DNA of 62,997 bases, from NCBI GenBank assembly GCA_022592435.1, contig JABYQS010000192.1, positions 1 to 62,997 of the forward strand. Direction: 5' to 3'. The position numbers and the translations under genes are program-made. This DNA is from Cerioporus squamosus (lineage: Eukaryota > Basidiomycota > Agaricomycetes > Polyporales > Polyporaceae). The first letter of the stretch is position 1. Every line of letters starts with the position of its first letter. The notes beneath the pieces were generated by a model, which ran no database searches, had not been told where the DNA came from, and was given only the letters and a program-made list of their open reading frames with translations. Shown piece after piece: positions 46,033 to 56,734 of this stretch.

Positions 46033-47964
46033 ATGCGCTTCCGCATTGAATACAGCCCGGAGTTCGGCACTGCATCCGCGGGCCACTTTCCAACGCTCAC
46101 TGCTCTCTCTCCCACGGCATCGCGTACTCCCTCCTCACTCTCTTCCTCTATGAGCACCTTTGAGGCATACAAGGGCGCACTCGCCCTCTTTAGTGAAGCC
46201 AGTAGTGTCGGCATGGAAGCTGTCGGCGATGACCAAGAGGAGGAGCTCGAGTCCTATACCGCATCAGCCGACACCGAGGGCCAGATGGGTGCAGATACGG
46301 TCGAGTCGAGACTAGCGCACTCCTTGACTATCGAAGACAGCAAGCCCTTAGAGCAGCTGAGTTCGACGTCAAACGTTCCGGCCACGGCATCCCACCGGAA
46401 AGCAGAGCATGCGAGGGTTCATGAGAGCCTGAAAGAGGCGTCGAAGAATATTGTAACGAATAATACTCTGAAGGAGTACAACCGGTACGAGATGCTTGGT
46501 GCCGTATGCACAAGGCTACTATACTGCGGGGACTAACCTGAAGCCCGGTGATGTTTCAGGTTGTGGGACACGTTTGTTGCATTCTGCATCGCGTTAGGCT
46601 TCATCACCACACCGACGGAGCTCCAGGAGAGCGGACGCTATCGCCACCTTCCCCCGGACCTCCCATCTTGGGTATCCATCTGGATCATGAACAAGTAAGT
46701 CTTCATTCTTCCGCATTACAAGTGCGACTGCTGTTCGAGTCTTCTGATCATTTCCACTGCTGCAGATGTGATGATATCGACATACATACCGGCCAGCGGG
46801 CTCAAGAGCGTGGTGCAACATATAATACCGCCCAGAAGATGCGTGCGGCAATCACGCACAAGTATGGACGCGATTTTGGGTTGGGCACTCAAGTCTGGTG
46901 TGAAGATCCGATGGTTTCGGGCTGCTACCGCGGCAACCCGTCGTTGTCCGTTGTAGTCTCCCAGTACATGATCAGTTTGCGGCGCCGTAAGGTACGTCCA
47001 GGTTCTTTGACTGTCCCAAGGCTACTAGTACTTAGAACGCGGCGCACTCAGGTCCGGGATGGCGAGGTCGTGACTAGCGCAAGAGCCATCGACGAGGGGA
47101 CCTTCAAGAAGATGTGGATATTCAACGAGGCCTTCCCCGTTGAGCCGTCCCGTCAGCAGATCTCCAGAAAATGGAAGGAAGAGCATCCGGAGTACTGGGG
47201 TGGAAAGAATACACGCGTCATGCTGCACTGCTTGGAGGTGATGGCCTTCCTGTGCCTCCTACGCCACGAGGAGGCCCTTCGGATGCAGTGGCACCACATC
47301 AGTGTCGAAGATCTCGGGAACGACAAGTTCCGTATCCGTATTGAACTTCCGTTCCGGAAGACACACCAGAACGGCGGTAGGCTGTTAACCGAGTCCTCCG
47401 TGCATGCTGATACTTACGACTTGGAGTAGGTTGCGCCCCATTTGTTCTCTATTCAAACAAATCGAAGCCCTGGATGTGCCCAATCCGAGCGTTTGCAGCG
47501 TGGTCAGAGACCTGCAGGCGTCTTTCCATCCCTCGTGAAGGCTTCGTCTTTCGAAAGAGGGTCGGGTTCGACAACTTCAGTGCCAGCTCGGAAGACGCAA
47601 TGGTACGTCGCTACGCACCAATTCCCTGCTAGAGCCCTGCACTGATATTGCTGATCAGTCAAGCGAAGTCTTCCTTGAGTGCTTCAGGAACAATCTGCTC
47701 GACGTCGGTGTTGATCCGCGGCCGTACGGGACCCACTCGTTCCGCCGCGGCGGTTGCCAGTACCTTCACATGGTGCTGCGCTGGCCGTTCCGGAATATCT
47801 GTACCTGGGGCGGCTGGTCGGAGAACTTCAACAGCGGGACAATCTTCAAATACTTGCTTTCATGGACGGACACACCACTGTTGGATCGCGAGGACTATAT
47901 GAACCCTGATCGGGCACCAGGCGAGACATGCCCTGCGTGCGGACGTTCATGTAACTGTGCCTGA
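46033..47964 (+). CDS. Tyrosine recombinase (Crypton/DNA breaking-rejoining type), 538 aa
   Basis: Catalyses strand cutting and rejoining through a tyrosine nucleophile. Six exons (46033-46484, 46560-46694, 46766-46991, 47052-47376, 47430-47602, 47659-47964) total 1617 nt and join without breaks. The N-terminal third is disordered. A SAM-like core-binding part follows (NIVTNNTLKEYNRLWDTFVA), then the catalytic domain: first Arg in LLRHEEALRMQWHHI, likely Lys in LPFRKTHQ, HxxR in GTHSFRRGGCQYL, Trp in TWGGWSENF, and candidate nucleophile Tyr in TIFKYLL. The C terminus has CPACGRSCNCA, a Cys cluster that may bind zinc. All expected catalytic residues are present. Confidence 0.85.
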
Positions 47965-48082
47965 TGGCTCTGAACTCAATATGATAACTTGTACTGTACT
48001 GACACAACGGCGAGAGTGCTAGTTGATACACAAATGTACTTGATACATGCAAAAGCGCAACCCAGAGATGTACACGACAACA

Positions 48083-50351
48083 TCAGTCCATAGTCAAGTC
48101 AATGATGTCCCCACTGACGGTGAGACAAAGCTCCGAGCCTGAGAGATGCGTACCATCATCATCGGCGTCTGATGTTAAATCGATGATCCCCATATCCGCA
48201 TGGATGACGGCAGAAGAGGACGACAGCGCCCCGCCAGAACGCCGCGCTACTGACGATGGGGGTTCCTGAGACGTGCAAGGTCGCAGCGGAACTGATGTAG
48301 ATGCGCCTTGCTCGCGAGGGACCCAGGATGGCCACCGAGACGGCAGGGGAGGGGAGGGCGACGAGGATGGGGATAGGATAAGCAAGTTTCTGGAGAGCAG
48401 AGGCGGCGGCGGCGGAGACAGAGCGTGGGACGTCGAAGGTGCGAGCGCAGGAACCACCTCAAGCGACAGCGCCGGCGATGATGGGCGCGATGTCGAGGAC
48501 TTCACAGCCTGGGAACTCTGCGCTTGTATGCGCGAGGTAGACGAAGAGCTTGATGGAGGGGGACAACTGCCCTTCGTACATAGAGCTCCCGCCGGGCGTT
48601 TGCGTGTCCGCCGCGATGTCGAAGATAGCGTGGCTGGAAGGATGAGCCCGTGGTCAGGATAGTTCAACATTCCGCGGGCACAGGCGACATTGCGCGCTTC
48701 CGTTGGCTTCTGATACGATGGATCAGGGAGCAGCGAGGCGGGGATTTGAACTTGGAGAACCTTGAGGCTGTCGTCGGAAGCCATTGCGAGCGCATCATCC
48801 CCAAACGTGGCGCGGAACAGCGGCCGGACGTCCACCGTAATCTTGACTTCTTGATACCCAGCTGGTTTCCACCTCTTTGCCCCACGCTGTGCATCACGGA
48901 GAAGGGCATTGACATCCTGCGGAATTGTCAGTATGGACGGCACAACAGTGTCCAGATGTAACGGCTTACCACAATAGGGATCTCGTGCTCACTGAAAGGC
49001 ACATTGAAGCGCGCCTCTGCGAAGAGACGGAGAACGGTGCCAGGCCACACTAAAGCTCGCATACGTTTGCGCAGCTCAGCTTCGTCCCACGAAAAGTGGT
49101 TCTTGCACAGGTGCTGGAGTCGTGCAAGATCGAACTTCATCGCGCGCCCGAATTCGTCATCGAGGGCGATGTTGTCGGGGGAAGTCGTCAGCGGCCGCAC
49201 ATATGCGCGAATGACAGCAGGATCAGGGAAGGCTTCCGGCACAGTGGCTGCAAGGCTAGCGCATCGCTTCCCAATGTACCCATCGGGATCGGCGCGCAGA
49301 AGCCTGAGAAGCTCCTGCCGCCACGTGGAGAGCGCGACACGCAGACTCTCATCGTCGACGGAGTTCGTGACACACGCCACGAGCGCGTCGCCGAGCCCGT
49401 AGCGAGCCAGTCCATAAGCGATCCGAGCACCACAATTATGAAGACCCTGTGTGGTTGTCAGCTTCAACATACGTGGGGGGAGAGCACAAACTTACATCGT
49501 CGTAGTCACCGCCAGCCAGGACCGCAAGCAGCACCATGCTGTTGCGTGTCATCTGGACGGCAGGGTTCTCTTGAATTGCCGAGGCGCGATAGATGGTGAC
49601 GACGTCCCCGTCCTCCTTGCGAGAAGAGCTAGACCAAGGCCTGTCAACAATGAGCCAATGACGAGCGTAGGAGTACTCACTTGCGGATGACCGTCTCAGC
49701 GCCGAACATCAGCGTGTCGCCATCATCCGTCATGACGGCATCGATGAGGCCGGCTTGGCACATCGACGCGAGTTCGGCCTCGGCCTCGGCGGGAGCCTGC
49801 AAATGCAAGTATGAATGATGAATGTGACAAGCGATGACGGCGTGAAACAGCCTACTTACCTCGAGATATTCGAACCCGAAAGCAGAGACCAGATCCTTCA
49901 TGTCGACCGTCAGCCAATGGGCTTTCTTGCCGACGTTGGTGTTCCTCTTGATATCGGGACGAGCGGGTCCGTCACCCACGAAGACGACAGCGAGCGGTTT
50001 CGTGTAGAGGTTTGCTAGGCGGAAGAGCAAAGTGCGGAGCTCGGGATTCTTCCCCCTCCGGGTGCCTTTGGTGAGGAACGAGGCTTGAATCTGCCAAAAC
50101 CATAGGCTAGGACAGTAGTCAGACGTGAAAGTGCCAGAGAAATAAGAGAAGGGGTGTATTACCTCGCGTCGACGCCAACACGATATAGCCTGGTGGGGCC
50201 CGAAGACGGCCGCATTCCGTCGAGCGCAAGAGCGGTCAAATCGCGATGCTCAGCAACAGGAGCGACGAGCTGGATGGGGAGATGTTCCATGAACTGAGGG
50301 ACACACTGACGAAGCCGCTAGACATACCTCCCATAACCCTTTGATGCCCAT
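48083..50351 (-). CDS. YEN1: XPG/Rad2-family nuclease, GEN1/Yen1-like
   Basis: A structure-specific endonuclease; characterised relatives resolve Holliday junctions. The start MGIKGLWE at 50351 joins through a GTATGT intron to LVAPVAEHRDLTALALDGMR and LYRVGVDA (N-nuclease Asp). It continues with TLLFRLANLYTKPLAVVFVG and GKKAHWLTVDMKDLVSAFGF. The I-domain has APAEAEAELA (two Glu) and MTDDGDTLMFG (two Asp), then LAVLAGGDYDD-GLHNCGARI, the helix-hairpin-helix entry with its conserved Asp. A long Ser/Arg-rich tail ends with IIDLTSD and DIIDLTMD, which look like SUMO-interacting motifs. Exons checked join in frame. The stop at 48083 converges on the recombinase gene 118 bp away. Confidence 0.85.
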
Positions 50352-50542
50352 CCTCGCGTCCAGCGGTGCGTTGTCGAGGTCGAAGGCGTCACAGGATGTC
50401 GAGAATGACGACGTGCGTGAGTAGAGACATGAGCAGGCCAGCGAGTCGTCATATAGGGAGCGAGAGAGGGGCAAGAAAGAGAGGGGTGCGGGCGCGTCGG
50501 GAAAGGGCGGGTCCTGACGATTGCCGAAGACGGTGTTCCCGA

Positions 50543-50668
50543 GACTGTGAACCTGCTGGGTGGGCGAGGAGAGAGGCGGGTTTTGGCTGGGCTCCCTGCC
50601 AGCAGGGAGCCCAGCGAAACCTCGTACGTGGCGGGAGATTCACAGTCGCGCGTGGGAGGTTCACCGTC
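50543..50668. repeat. Foldback/MITE-like element
   Basis: Ends GACTGTGAACCT and AGGTTCACCGTC are inverted repeats matching 11 of 12 bases, 126 bp apart. A perfect hairpin lies in the middle, and a further inverted copy of the end motif (GATTCACAGTC, 50638-50648) lies inside. Related words occur at 42.7 kb. No coding capacity. The spacer it sits in is presumably the promoter region of the nuclease gene. Confidence 0.5.
50586..50615. repeat. Perfect 13-bp-arm hairpin
   Basis: Arms GCTGGGCTCCCTG and CAGGGAGCCCAGC flank a 4-base loop (CCAG), at the centre of the foldback element. Confidence 0.85.
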
Positions 50669-51211
50669 CCAGCGCGTCTCAGCGGCAGTCGCCGGCAGCT
50701 CTCGCTTGTAACCTCTCCGCCATCATCTCGCCCGTACGAGGCTGTCGCGCTGGCAGACAAAGGTACGTCGCGCTCGCGTTCACTCGCTCGAACGTATTCT
50801 TACCCTTTCTGGCATCCGCCACAGCTGCCGTACCCCGCACCGGAAGTCGTCGATCAACCGGAAATACATTGCGCTCGATCTACAGGAGGACCTCGGGGGC
50901 CTCGGGCGCGTCTGCCCACGCGAGCCGCCACGCTCGACCAAACACTTAGGTAAGTAAACGCTCGTGAGGCGTGACTGTGAATAAGGCAACGCCCCTCCGG
51001 GCAGACCTGGCCACGAGGGAATCAAACCACGAGAGACGAGACAGTCACGCGAGCTCCCTGACGTAAGGACCAACGAGATTAATGATCGAAGAGCATTGTA
51101 TTACAAGTACGAAAGCGGGAGAGCAAGATACGAACGTATATACGCGACAGCTATGATAGCAGCAAGAAACGAGCTTTACATTGCAGGAGAACGATTCAGC
51201 AGACGGATGTA
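50669..51211. other. Intergenic region
   Basis: About 540 bases between the foldback element and the stop of the small conserved gene. No gene recognised. Confidence 0.4.
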
Positions 51212-51761
51212 CTAGTTCTTAGCGAGAGCATCGGGCCCGAGGATCTTGCGATCGCGCAAGATCTTCTGCATCCTGTAGGCAAACGTAAGTGATTCAATGG
51301 GAGGTCAGCGGATGGGGGAGCGCGTACCTTTCAACTTGCTGCGGCGTGAACGATCCCTTGGCGTGCTAAAGAAGCGTCAGTAGGACTGGATCACGACAGT
51401 AAAAGAACACAAACCTTGCAAACGAGGAAGGGATGGTAGGGGGGACGGAAGGGAGAAGGGAAGGTGACGTTGCTGCGCGCCGGCGGAATGAACTTCTTGT
51501 TGCTGTCGCGCGTAGGCGTGATCGTGGCTTTAACGTCGAATGCGACGTTCTGCAAAGCATGATAATGAAGTAGATTAGTTGCAATAATCGAATTGGACTC
51601 ACCACTTTGAAGGTCTTGCACTTGAAGGTGGTCTGGCCGCTGATACCAACAGAGATGACAGCGGCGGTGCCGATGATCTGTGAATAGCTGCGTTAGATCA
51701 GAACGACGACGAGTCTGCCCTATAGTACCTGGATCGTGCGGTTCACGATGGGGTTCGACAT
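51212..51761 (-). CDS. Small conserved-looking protein, unrecognised
   Basis: Five short exons join in frame: MSNPIVNRTIQ, then IIGTAAVISVGISGQTTFKC, NVAFDVKATITPTRDSNKKF, RPPYHPFLVCK, HAKGSFTPQQVER and MQKILRDRKILGPDALAKN with a TAG at 51212-51214. About 110 residues. The dense, regular introns and the low number of rare residues suggest a housekeeping gene. The first helix could enter a membrane, but no target signal is clear. I do not recognise the family. Confidence 0.65.
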
Positions 51762-51974
51762 TGTTGAGTTTGGGGCTGTTTGAAGCGGTAGCGGCGGCGG
51801 CGGACTCGTTGAACGTGGAGAGTCGCGCGACGCGGGCGTCTACGTAATGAAGTCACGTGTCACGTGTCACTTCCCGCGTCCGCGCGCGCGTTGTGCAGCC
51901 CAGGACAACCGGGTCGACAGGCAGGCGCAACACCCAAGATCTATGAGTGAAGTAGCGTCAGTCCATGCAAACAA

Positions 51975-54900
51975 TCAAGCAGGACAAGATAGTACGAACA
52001 TTGGCTCCGAGATGATCTGATTCAACATCTTCCTTAGAGCATTCTTCTCGTTGCTCGAGAGCTTCTTCTCGGTCACCTTCGCCCACTCCTTCTTGAAGGC
52101 CCTCTCGACGATGTCCGCGCACTGAGTGGGGTACGTCGTCGGGGGGTTGAACTTGCGGCAGTTGCTGAAGATCAACTCGACGTCCTTCGCGAAGTCCTCC
52201 ATCGTCGCGTACTGCCCGTCGTTCAGTTTCGAGGAGATCGTGCTGAAATCCATCGGGTTCTTGATCTCGTCGTAGTACCTGCAGCCAAAGAGACTTCAGC
52301 AATAGCAATGTATGCTGATCAGTGAGACATACGTCGGACAGCCATCGAGGATGGGATCGACTGGCTTTGCGAAGATATGGCACTCCGGGATCTTCGAAAG
52401 GGTGCGTAGGATTTCACGACACTTCTTCTCGTTCAGTGGGGTTGGCTGAGCCAGCGCCTTCTTGGGCTTCCCGTTGGGTGTCGCTGGTCGCGAAGGCTCC
52501 TTTTCCTTGCCCTTGATCGAGATGCGTGGAGGGGCGCTCTTGTGTTCAGACACAGGCGGTGACGGCTTCGACGGCCGATCCTTGGGCTTCGGGATTGTGA
52601 CACCATTCCTCGCTGGTACGGGAGACTCCGTATGCCGAGGGGTAGCCGCGCGGCTTGGAACCGCAGGAGGAACAGTCGAAGGGCCAGGGGTGGGCCCAGT
52701 AGATCGCTCCTTCTTTGCGGGGGTGGCCAACACAAGGATCTCATCCTCCGGGTCCGCCTCCTTCTTCCGCTTTCCGATGATGAGCTTCGGTGCTTGGCGC
52801 TCCTTGCCCTTGTCAGCCGGAGGTGGCGCTGGAGGCTTCTCGCGCTCTTTCTCCCTATGACCAGGAGTAGACGACTGAGACTGATGCCGTCGGTCATGAC
52901 CCTTATCCTTCTTGCTCTGCTCCTCGATTGCGATGACCTCGGCCAAAAGGTCAGCGGAGCCATCGTCAATCTCGTCGACAGGAGGAGGCGGGGCGGGAGC
53001 TGCGATGGGTGCAGGAGGTGGTACCTCGGACAGCTTGGGCTCCTTTGGCTTCCTGCCCTTTGGCTTGGGCACGGGCTTCGAGGTAGACGGAGAGGGGGCA
53101 ACACCATTGGGAGTGGAAGCGCCACCGCCACCGCCCAGCTTGAGCTTGATGGTAGGCGTGGCAACAGGCGTGCCCGCCTTCGAGCTCTTGGAAGTCACAG
53201 GAATCTGAATGGAAGGCGGGGAGGAGGGGGTGCCGCCTGAGCCTGAGCAGCAACTTTGTCCAAGGTCTTGTTTATCCGGACCCAAACTGGAGACAACATC
53301 AGTCGTATGCACGATCACTCCAAGTGGGCAACTCACTCTTGTCGAAGAACGAATCCAAGGCAAGAGCTTCGTTGTGCGCGAAGCTCCCTGCATGTTGTAT
53401 GTCTTCGCGTTGTTGATCATGAGCTTGAAATCCGCCTCGAACTCGAACCGGTTCTTGTACTGCCCCTGCTTCAGCTTCGCTCCCATTGTACCCAAGTCCA
53501 TAGGCGACTTGATGATGTCGAAGTAGCTACGAGCATATGAGCAATACTTTCCAGCATAGAGGGAGGTGTGGGTACGCACTTGGGTGCCTTGTCTCGCACA
53601 GGGTCGACAGGCTGCCAGAAGAGCAGCGCCTTTTTGTGCTCCTGCAACTTCTTGAGAGCATTCTTGCAAGCCGTCAAATCCTGTGCACTCATGCCGCTCG
53701 CCTGGGCCCTCGGTGCGACCTTGCCAGGAGCCTTCTCCTGTGCGCAGGCGCGGCCTTCGCAGATACCTTCGGCAAGTCTCCGCCACGCTTGTAAGTCGCC
53801 GCCTGTGGAGTAGCCGCAGAAGGCGCTGGCGTTGCCGAGACATCGACCTGTGCACTACTGGGCACGAGCTTGAGCTTGGGAGGGAGGGTGAAGGAAGCGC
53901 GAGTACTCGGCGTAGGGGGCCCGCCAGCCTTGATAGCGCGCGGTGGCTTGGTGGAGAGCTTGACGGGGAGGATCGGCGGAGGTGCCTCCACGACAGGTGT
54001 CGGAGGAAGATGTATGGTGACCTTCGATGGTTGCTCTTCCTGGCCGCGAATCAGGAGGTCTGCAAGCTTGATCAGACACCACCGAACTTCGCTATCGGTA
54101 TCAGGCGAACTGCACGCGCCGTCAGTATAATCTTTGAGCTATAGACGGGTACACTTACAGAGCGATAGGCACGAGTAACTCCCGGAGCACCTCGTTCTTC
54201 CCGACCTCCCGGTCTTTGCGCAACGCCTTGATCACGAGGTCGAGCTCACTCTTCTTGGTCTCCTTGACCTTCTCGCCGCCGTTGCCGTCCTCCTCGATCA
54301 TGAGCGAGTCCGCTTCCTTTGGCGTCTTCATCTCACCCATGCTGACGAGCAGCGCAAGACTCTGGCACGCGCTCCTCGCGACATGCCGCCGCACCACTCG
54401 AGACGAGTCGGAGGCCATGACAGACAGGATGTATCGCATGATCTTGGGCGTGTACCACTTGCCAAGGAAGACGTAGTCGAATGCCGCGAGACGGACGGCG
54501 ACGTAGTTACCCTCGCTGCGCGGCGATGAGTAAAGCCTCACCATGAAGAGCGATTACTCACCGAGTCAGAGGGAAAACCGGTCGACGATCGTGAGGGACG
54601 AGACTAGCCAGGCTCAGCAGTAGATGGAACTGTGTGCGGTCCAGTTAGACAAAGCGCAGTATTGATTTGGGTGAGATCGTTACCTCGATGTTCGCCACGG
54701 TGACCATGTTATGATAAGTGGGAATGAGACGACCGATGCATGCTGCGGTACTGATCGACTTCAGCGAGTGTTCTGTTTAACAACTCGATATCTTCCCGCT
54801 CTTGATAAGGACCAGCTTCATTCGACATGAGCAATCCTAGTCGGCAGTCCTTCCGGTTCTTCGAGTAGTTCCACAGCCATGTGGGCATAAGCCCGGGCTG

Positions 54901-54980
54901 CTTCTGCTAGTAGTGCGGTGAGAACCCCGACCAGGGCTATGACGCTGAACGTAACAACTACGTCGTCGAAGATCGGCGGT
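51975..54980 (-). pseudogene. TAF2: TAF2-like gene segment with bromodomains, N-terminal half missing, frame breaks
   Basis: TAF2 is the TFIID subunit with an aminopeptidase-like N-terminal domain. Here the readable part begins near 54980 (VVTFSVIALVGVLTALLAEA) and continues with LNRTLAEVDQYRSMHR, LIPTYHNMVTVANIE, YVAVRLAAFDYVFLGKWYTP and SRVVRRHVARSACQSLALLV. This is the C-terminal part of TAF2. Low-complexity Pro/Ser/Lys sequence and two bromodomain-like units follow (YFDIIKSPMDLGTMGAKLKQ; EIKNPMDFSTISSKLNDGQY), ending at 51975. Frame changes without splice sites occur near 53740, 54750 and 54820. The N-terminal half is not found upstream, where LYS2 and RNA14 relics lie. Either a truncated pseudogene, or a gene broken by assembly errors. 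Confidence 0.55.
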
Positions 54981-55680
54981 GGGCCTCGAAGTTGTCAGTG
55001 GTTATTATAAGAAATGTGACGTGAGGTTCTTCGCATCCTCAGGGATAAAGGACATGCTCGCAGTTCTGAACAGCGTCTGGCGAGCCCTTTTGCCCGTGGC
55101 GATGCGGAGGGGCGTCCCGGTGGCGACGACGACGATGCCGGTGTACAAGGGGAGGGGGAGACGGAGACGGAGGCGGGTCAGAGGACGGGGAAGACGATCG
55201 AGAGGGCGGAGCGGGGTGGTGCCGGGAGTGCTGAGAAGCGCCGAGGAGACTTTTGCGTGTGTGCAGAGTCGGACGAGCGACAACTGGAGCTACGGAAGAG
55301 GGTCGTCAGCGTGCGGGACGTGTGAAGCAAAGACCTTGTGATGAGAGAGGAGAGATGTCTGTGGGTGAGAACACGTCACCGAACGGGATTGACAGTGTGC
55401 AATCTCGCTACTCGTGCATTGCGGGCTCCGGAGGGCCACAGGCGGCCACAGGGCGGGCCAACGAGGAGAGTTCTCTGGCCGCCGATGGTACTCGGGGCGC
55501 TGTCATTCCGAAATGTGACGCACCTCATCCACGGAGACATCGGCAGTTTCTGAAGCCGGCTCGCGCTTGCCAGAGATCCTCGTTGTGCGGTCAAACGACT
55601 GGATAGACCACGTTCAACTCAGAAGGGTGGAACAAGGACATATGTAGCAGCCCGCAACGTACCGTTCCCTGTGATATATA
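54981..55680. other. Region with no recognisable gene
   Basis: 700 bases. Minus-strand readings are present but match no family I know; this would be the place for more TAF2 coding sequence if it existed. Confidence 0.4.
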
Positions 55681-55689
55681 TTGAGCGCA

Positions 55690-56720
55690 CCGCCCTCGTT
55701 GCCCATGTGGTCACAGATATGGGTCAAGTGGCCGCAGCTGGCGCAGTACACATCGTGGTCCACAGTGTGCTCTTCGGAGTGCGGCTTGCTTTGGGCGAGT
55801 CGAAGATGAACCCGGGCGAGTGCATGCTGCGTTCAAGGGCCACGTATACCCTGCATAACCACGATCAATCTCCGGTTCGGCAACGAATCGGTGCAGATCA
55901 CAGTCGAGGCTGCTCACCAGTCGAGAAATTCGGACTCCTTGACACAGTGCGGGCACATCTGCGAAGGAGCGGTGACGTAGGTGCCCTCGAAGCCGGTATC
56001 GTGGAAGTCAGCGTCGAGGAGTGTGAAGAGTCGTTCCCGCCCGTCTTAGCTGATCTTCTAGAGATAGGCTGGCGGTCAAGCACGTCGCGGCGGGCCGTGA
56101 GCCCCACAAGATCTGCAAACCGCGCAGACGACTGGGGAGGTGGGAGAGAGTGAGTCCGTACTCGGTGATGGACACGGTTTGAGAACTTACACAGATGCGA
56201 GGACAGTCAACGCGGATTCAGATAGAAGACGAAAGGAATAAGCGTGAGCGGGAACGGGGAGGACATACCTGAAGACGAAGAGGGGGATCTTGATCGAGGA
56301 TGACTCGGTGTGGTCATAGCGGCGCTCGGAGGCATTCAGTGCGGCAGGGGCTCGCGAGCTGGCAGAGGATGGCGTAGAGCCTAGAGGTTGCATGCGTTCG
56401 TTGATGAGGAAGACAGGATCTGCAAACGCACGATAAGCAGACCGGACACGCACGCAGGCGATTGTATACGGTGGGCTCACTATAAAACTTGTTCGGAGCC
56501 GGAAGAGTGTCGATGGGTTAGTCGGAACGCCGGCCAGCTGTACGCTCGTGTCTTCTTCTTTCTCTTCCCTGAACGGCGTTGGCGGATACGTACCATCGCG
56601 TTCGCTGTCTCTGTAACCACAGGTGAGACCCATGGCGGTGATGAGGGGGCCATCCCACTTGTCGCGGTCACGACATTTGTTTTTGTCTCCAGGACGCCCG
56701 CTTGGACGGGTAGTCGCAAC
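55690..56720 (-). pseudogene. Unidentified decayed coding remnants
   Basis: Minus-strand segments look like former coding sequence but do not connect. PSQMCPHCVKESEFLDW is followed by a TGA (55914-55916) and then AASTVICTDSLPNRRLIVVM. VYCASCGHLTHICDHMG has paired Cys and His as in a zinc-binding fold. PVFLINERMQPLGS and SSIKIPLFVF lie further upstream. The TGA falls where a second Trp would fit (DW-W-AAS). I cannot name the source gene or genes. Confidence 0.35.
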
Positions 56721-56734
56721 TCTCGTTGCGCCTT

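Larger units (their letters stand above)
43972..47964. mobile_element. Candidate two-gene tyrosine-recombinase element (SAP protein plus recombinase)
   Basis: Two intact genes are transcribed divergently from a 73-bp spacer: a SAP-domain protein leftward (43972-45959) and a tyrosine recombinase rightward (46033-47964). Coordinates give the gene limits; the physical ends were not found and lie in 43581-43971 and 47965-48082. No terminal inverted repeats were seen, as expected for Crypton-type elements that integrate by tyrosine-recombinase chemistry. The element sits between an SF3B1 relic and a nuclease gene. Neither gene has a frame break or nonsense codon, in contrast to the nearby relics, so insertion may be recent and the element may still be active. 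Confidence 0.6.

Noticed and set aside
52433..53164. Long alternative frames within the bromodomain-gene linker
   Set aside because: They are shadows of the Pro/Ser/Lys-rich linker, whose frame connects the two bromodomain-like segments.
53689..53760. A 29-nt intron to explain the frame change near 53740
   Set aside because: GT and AG exist, but 29 nt is far below the 50-90 nt seen for all other introns here.
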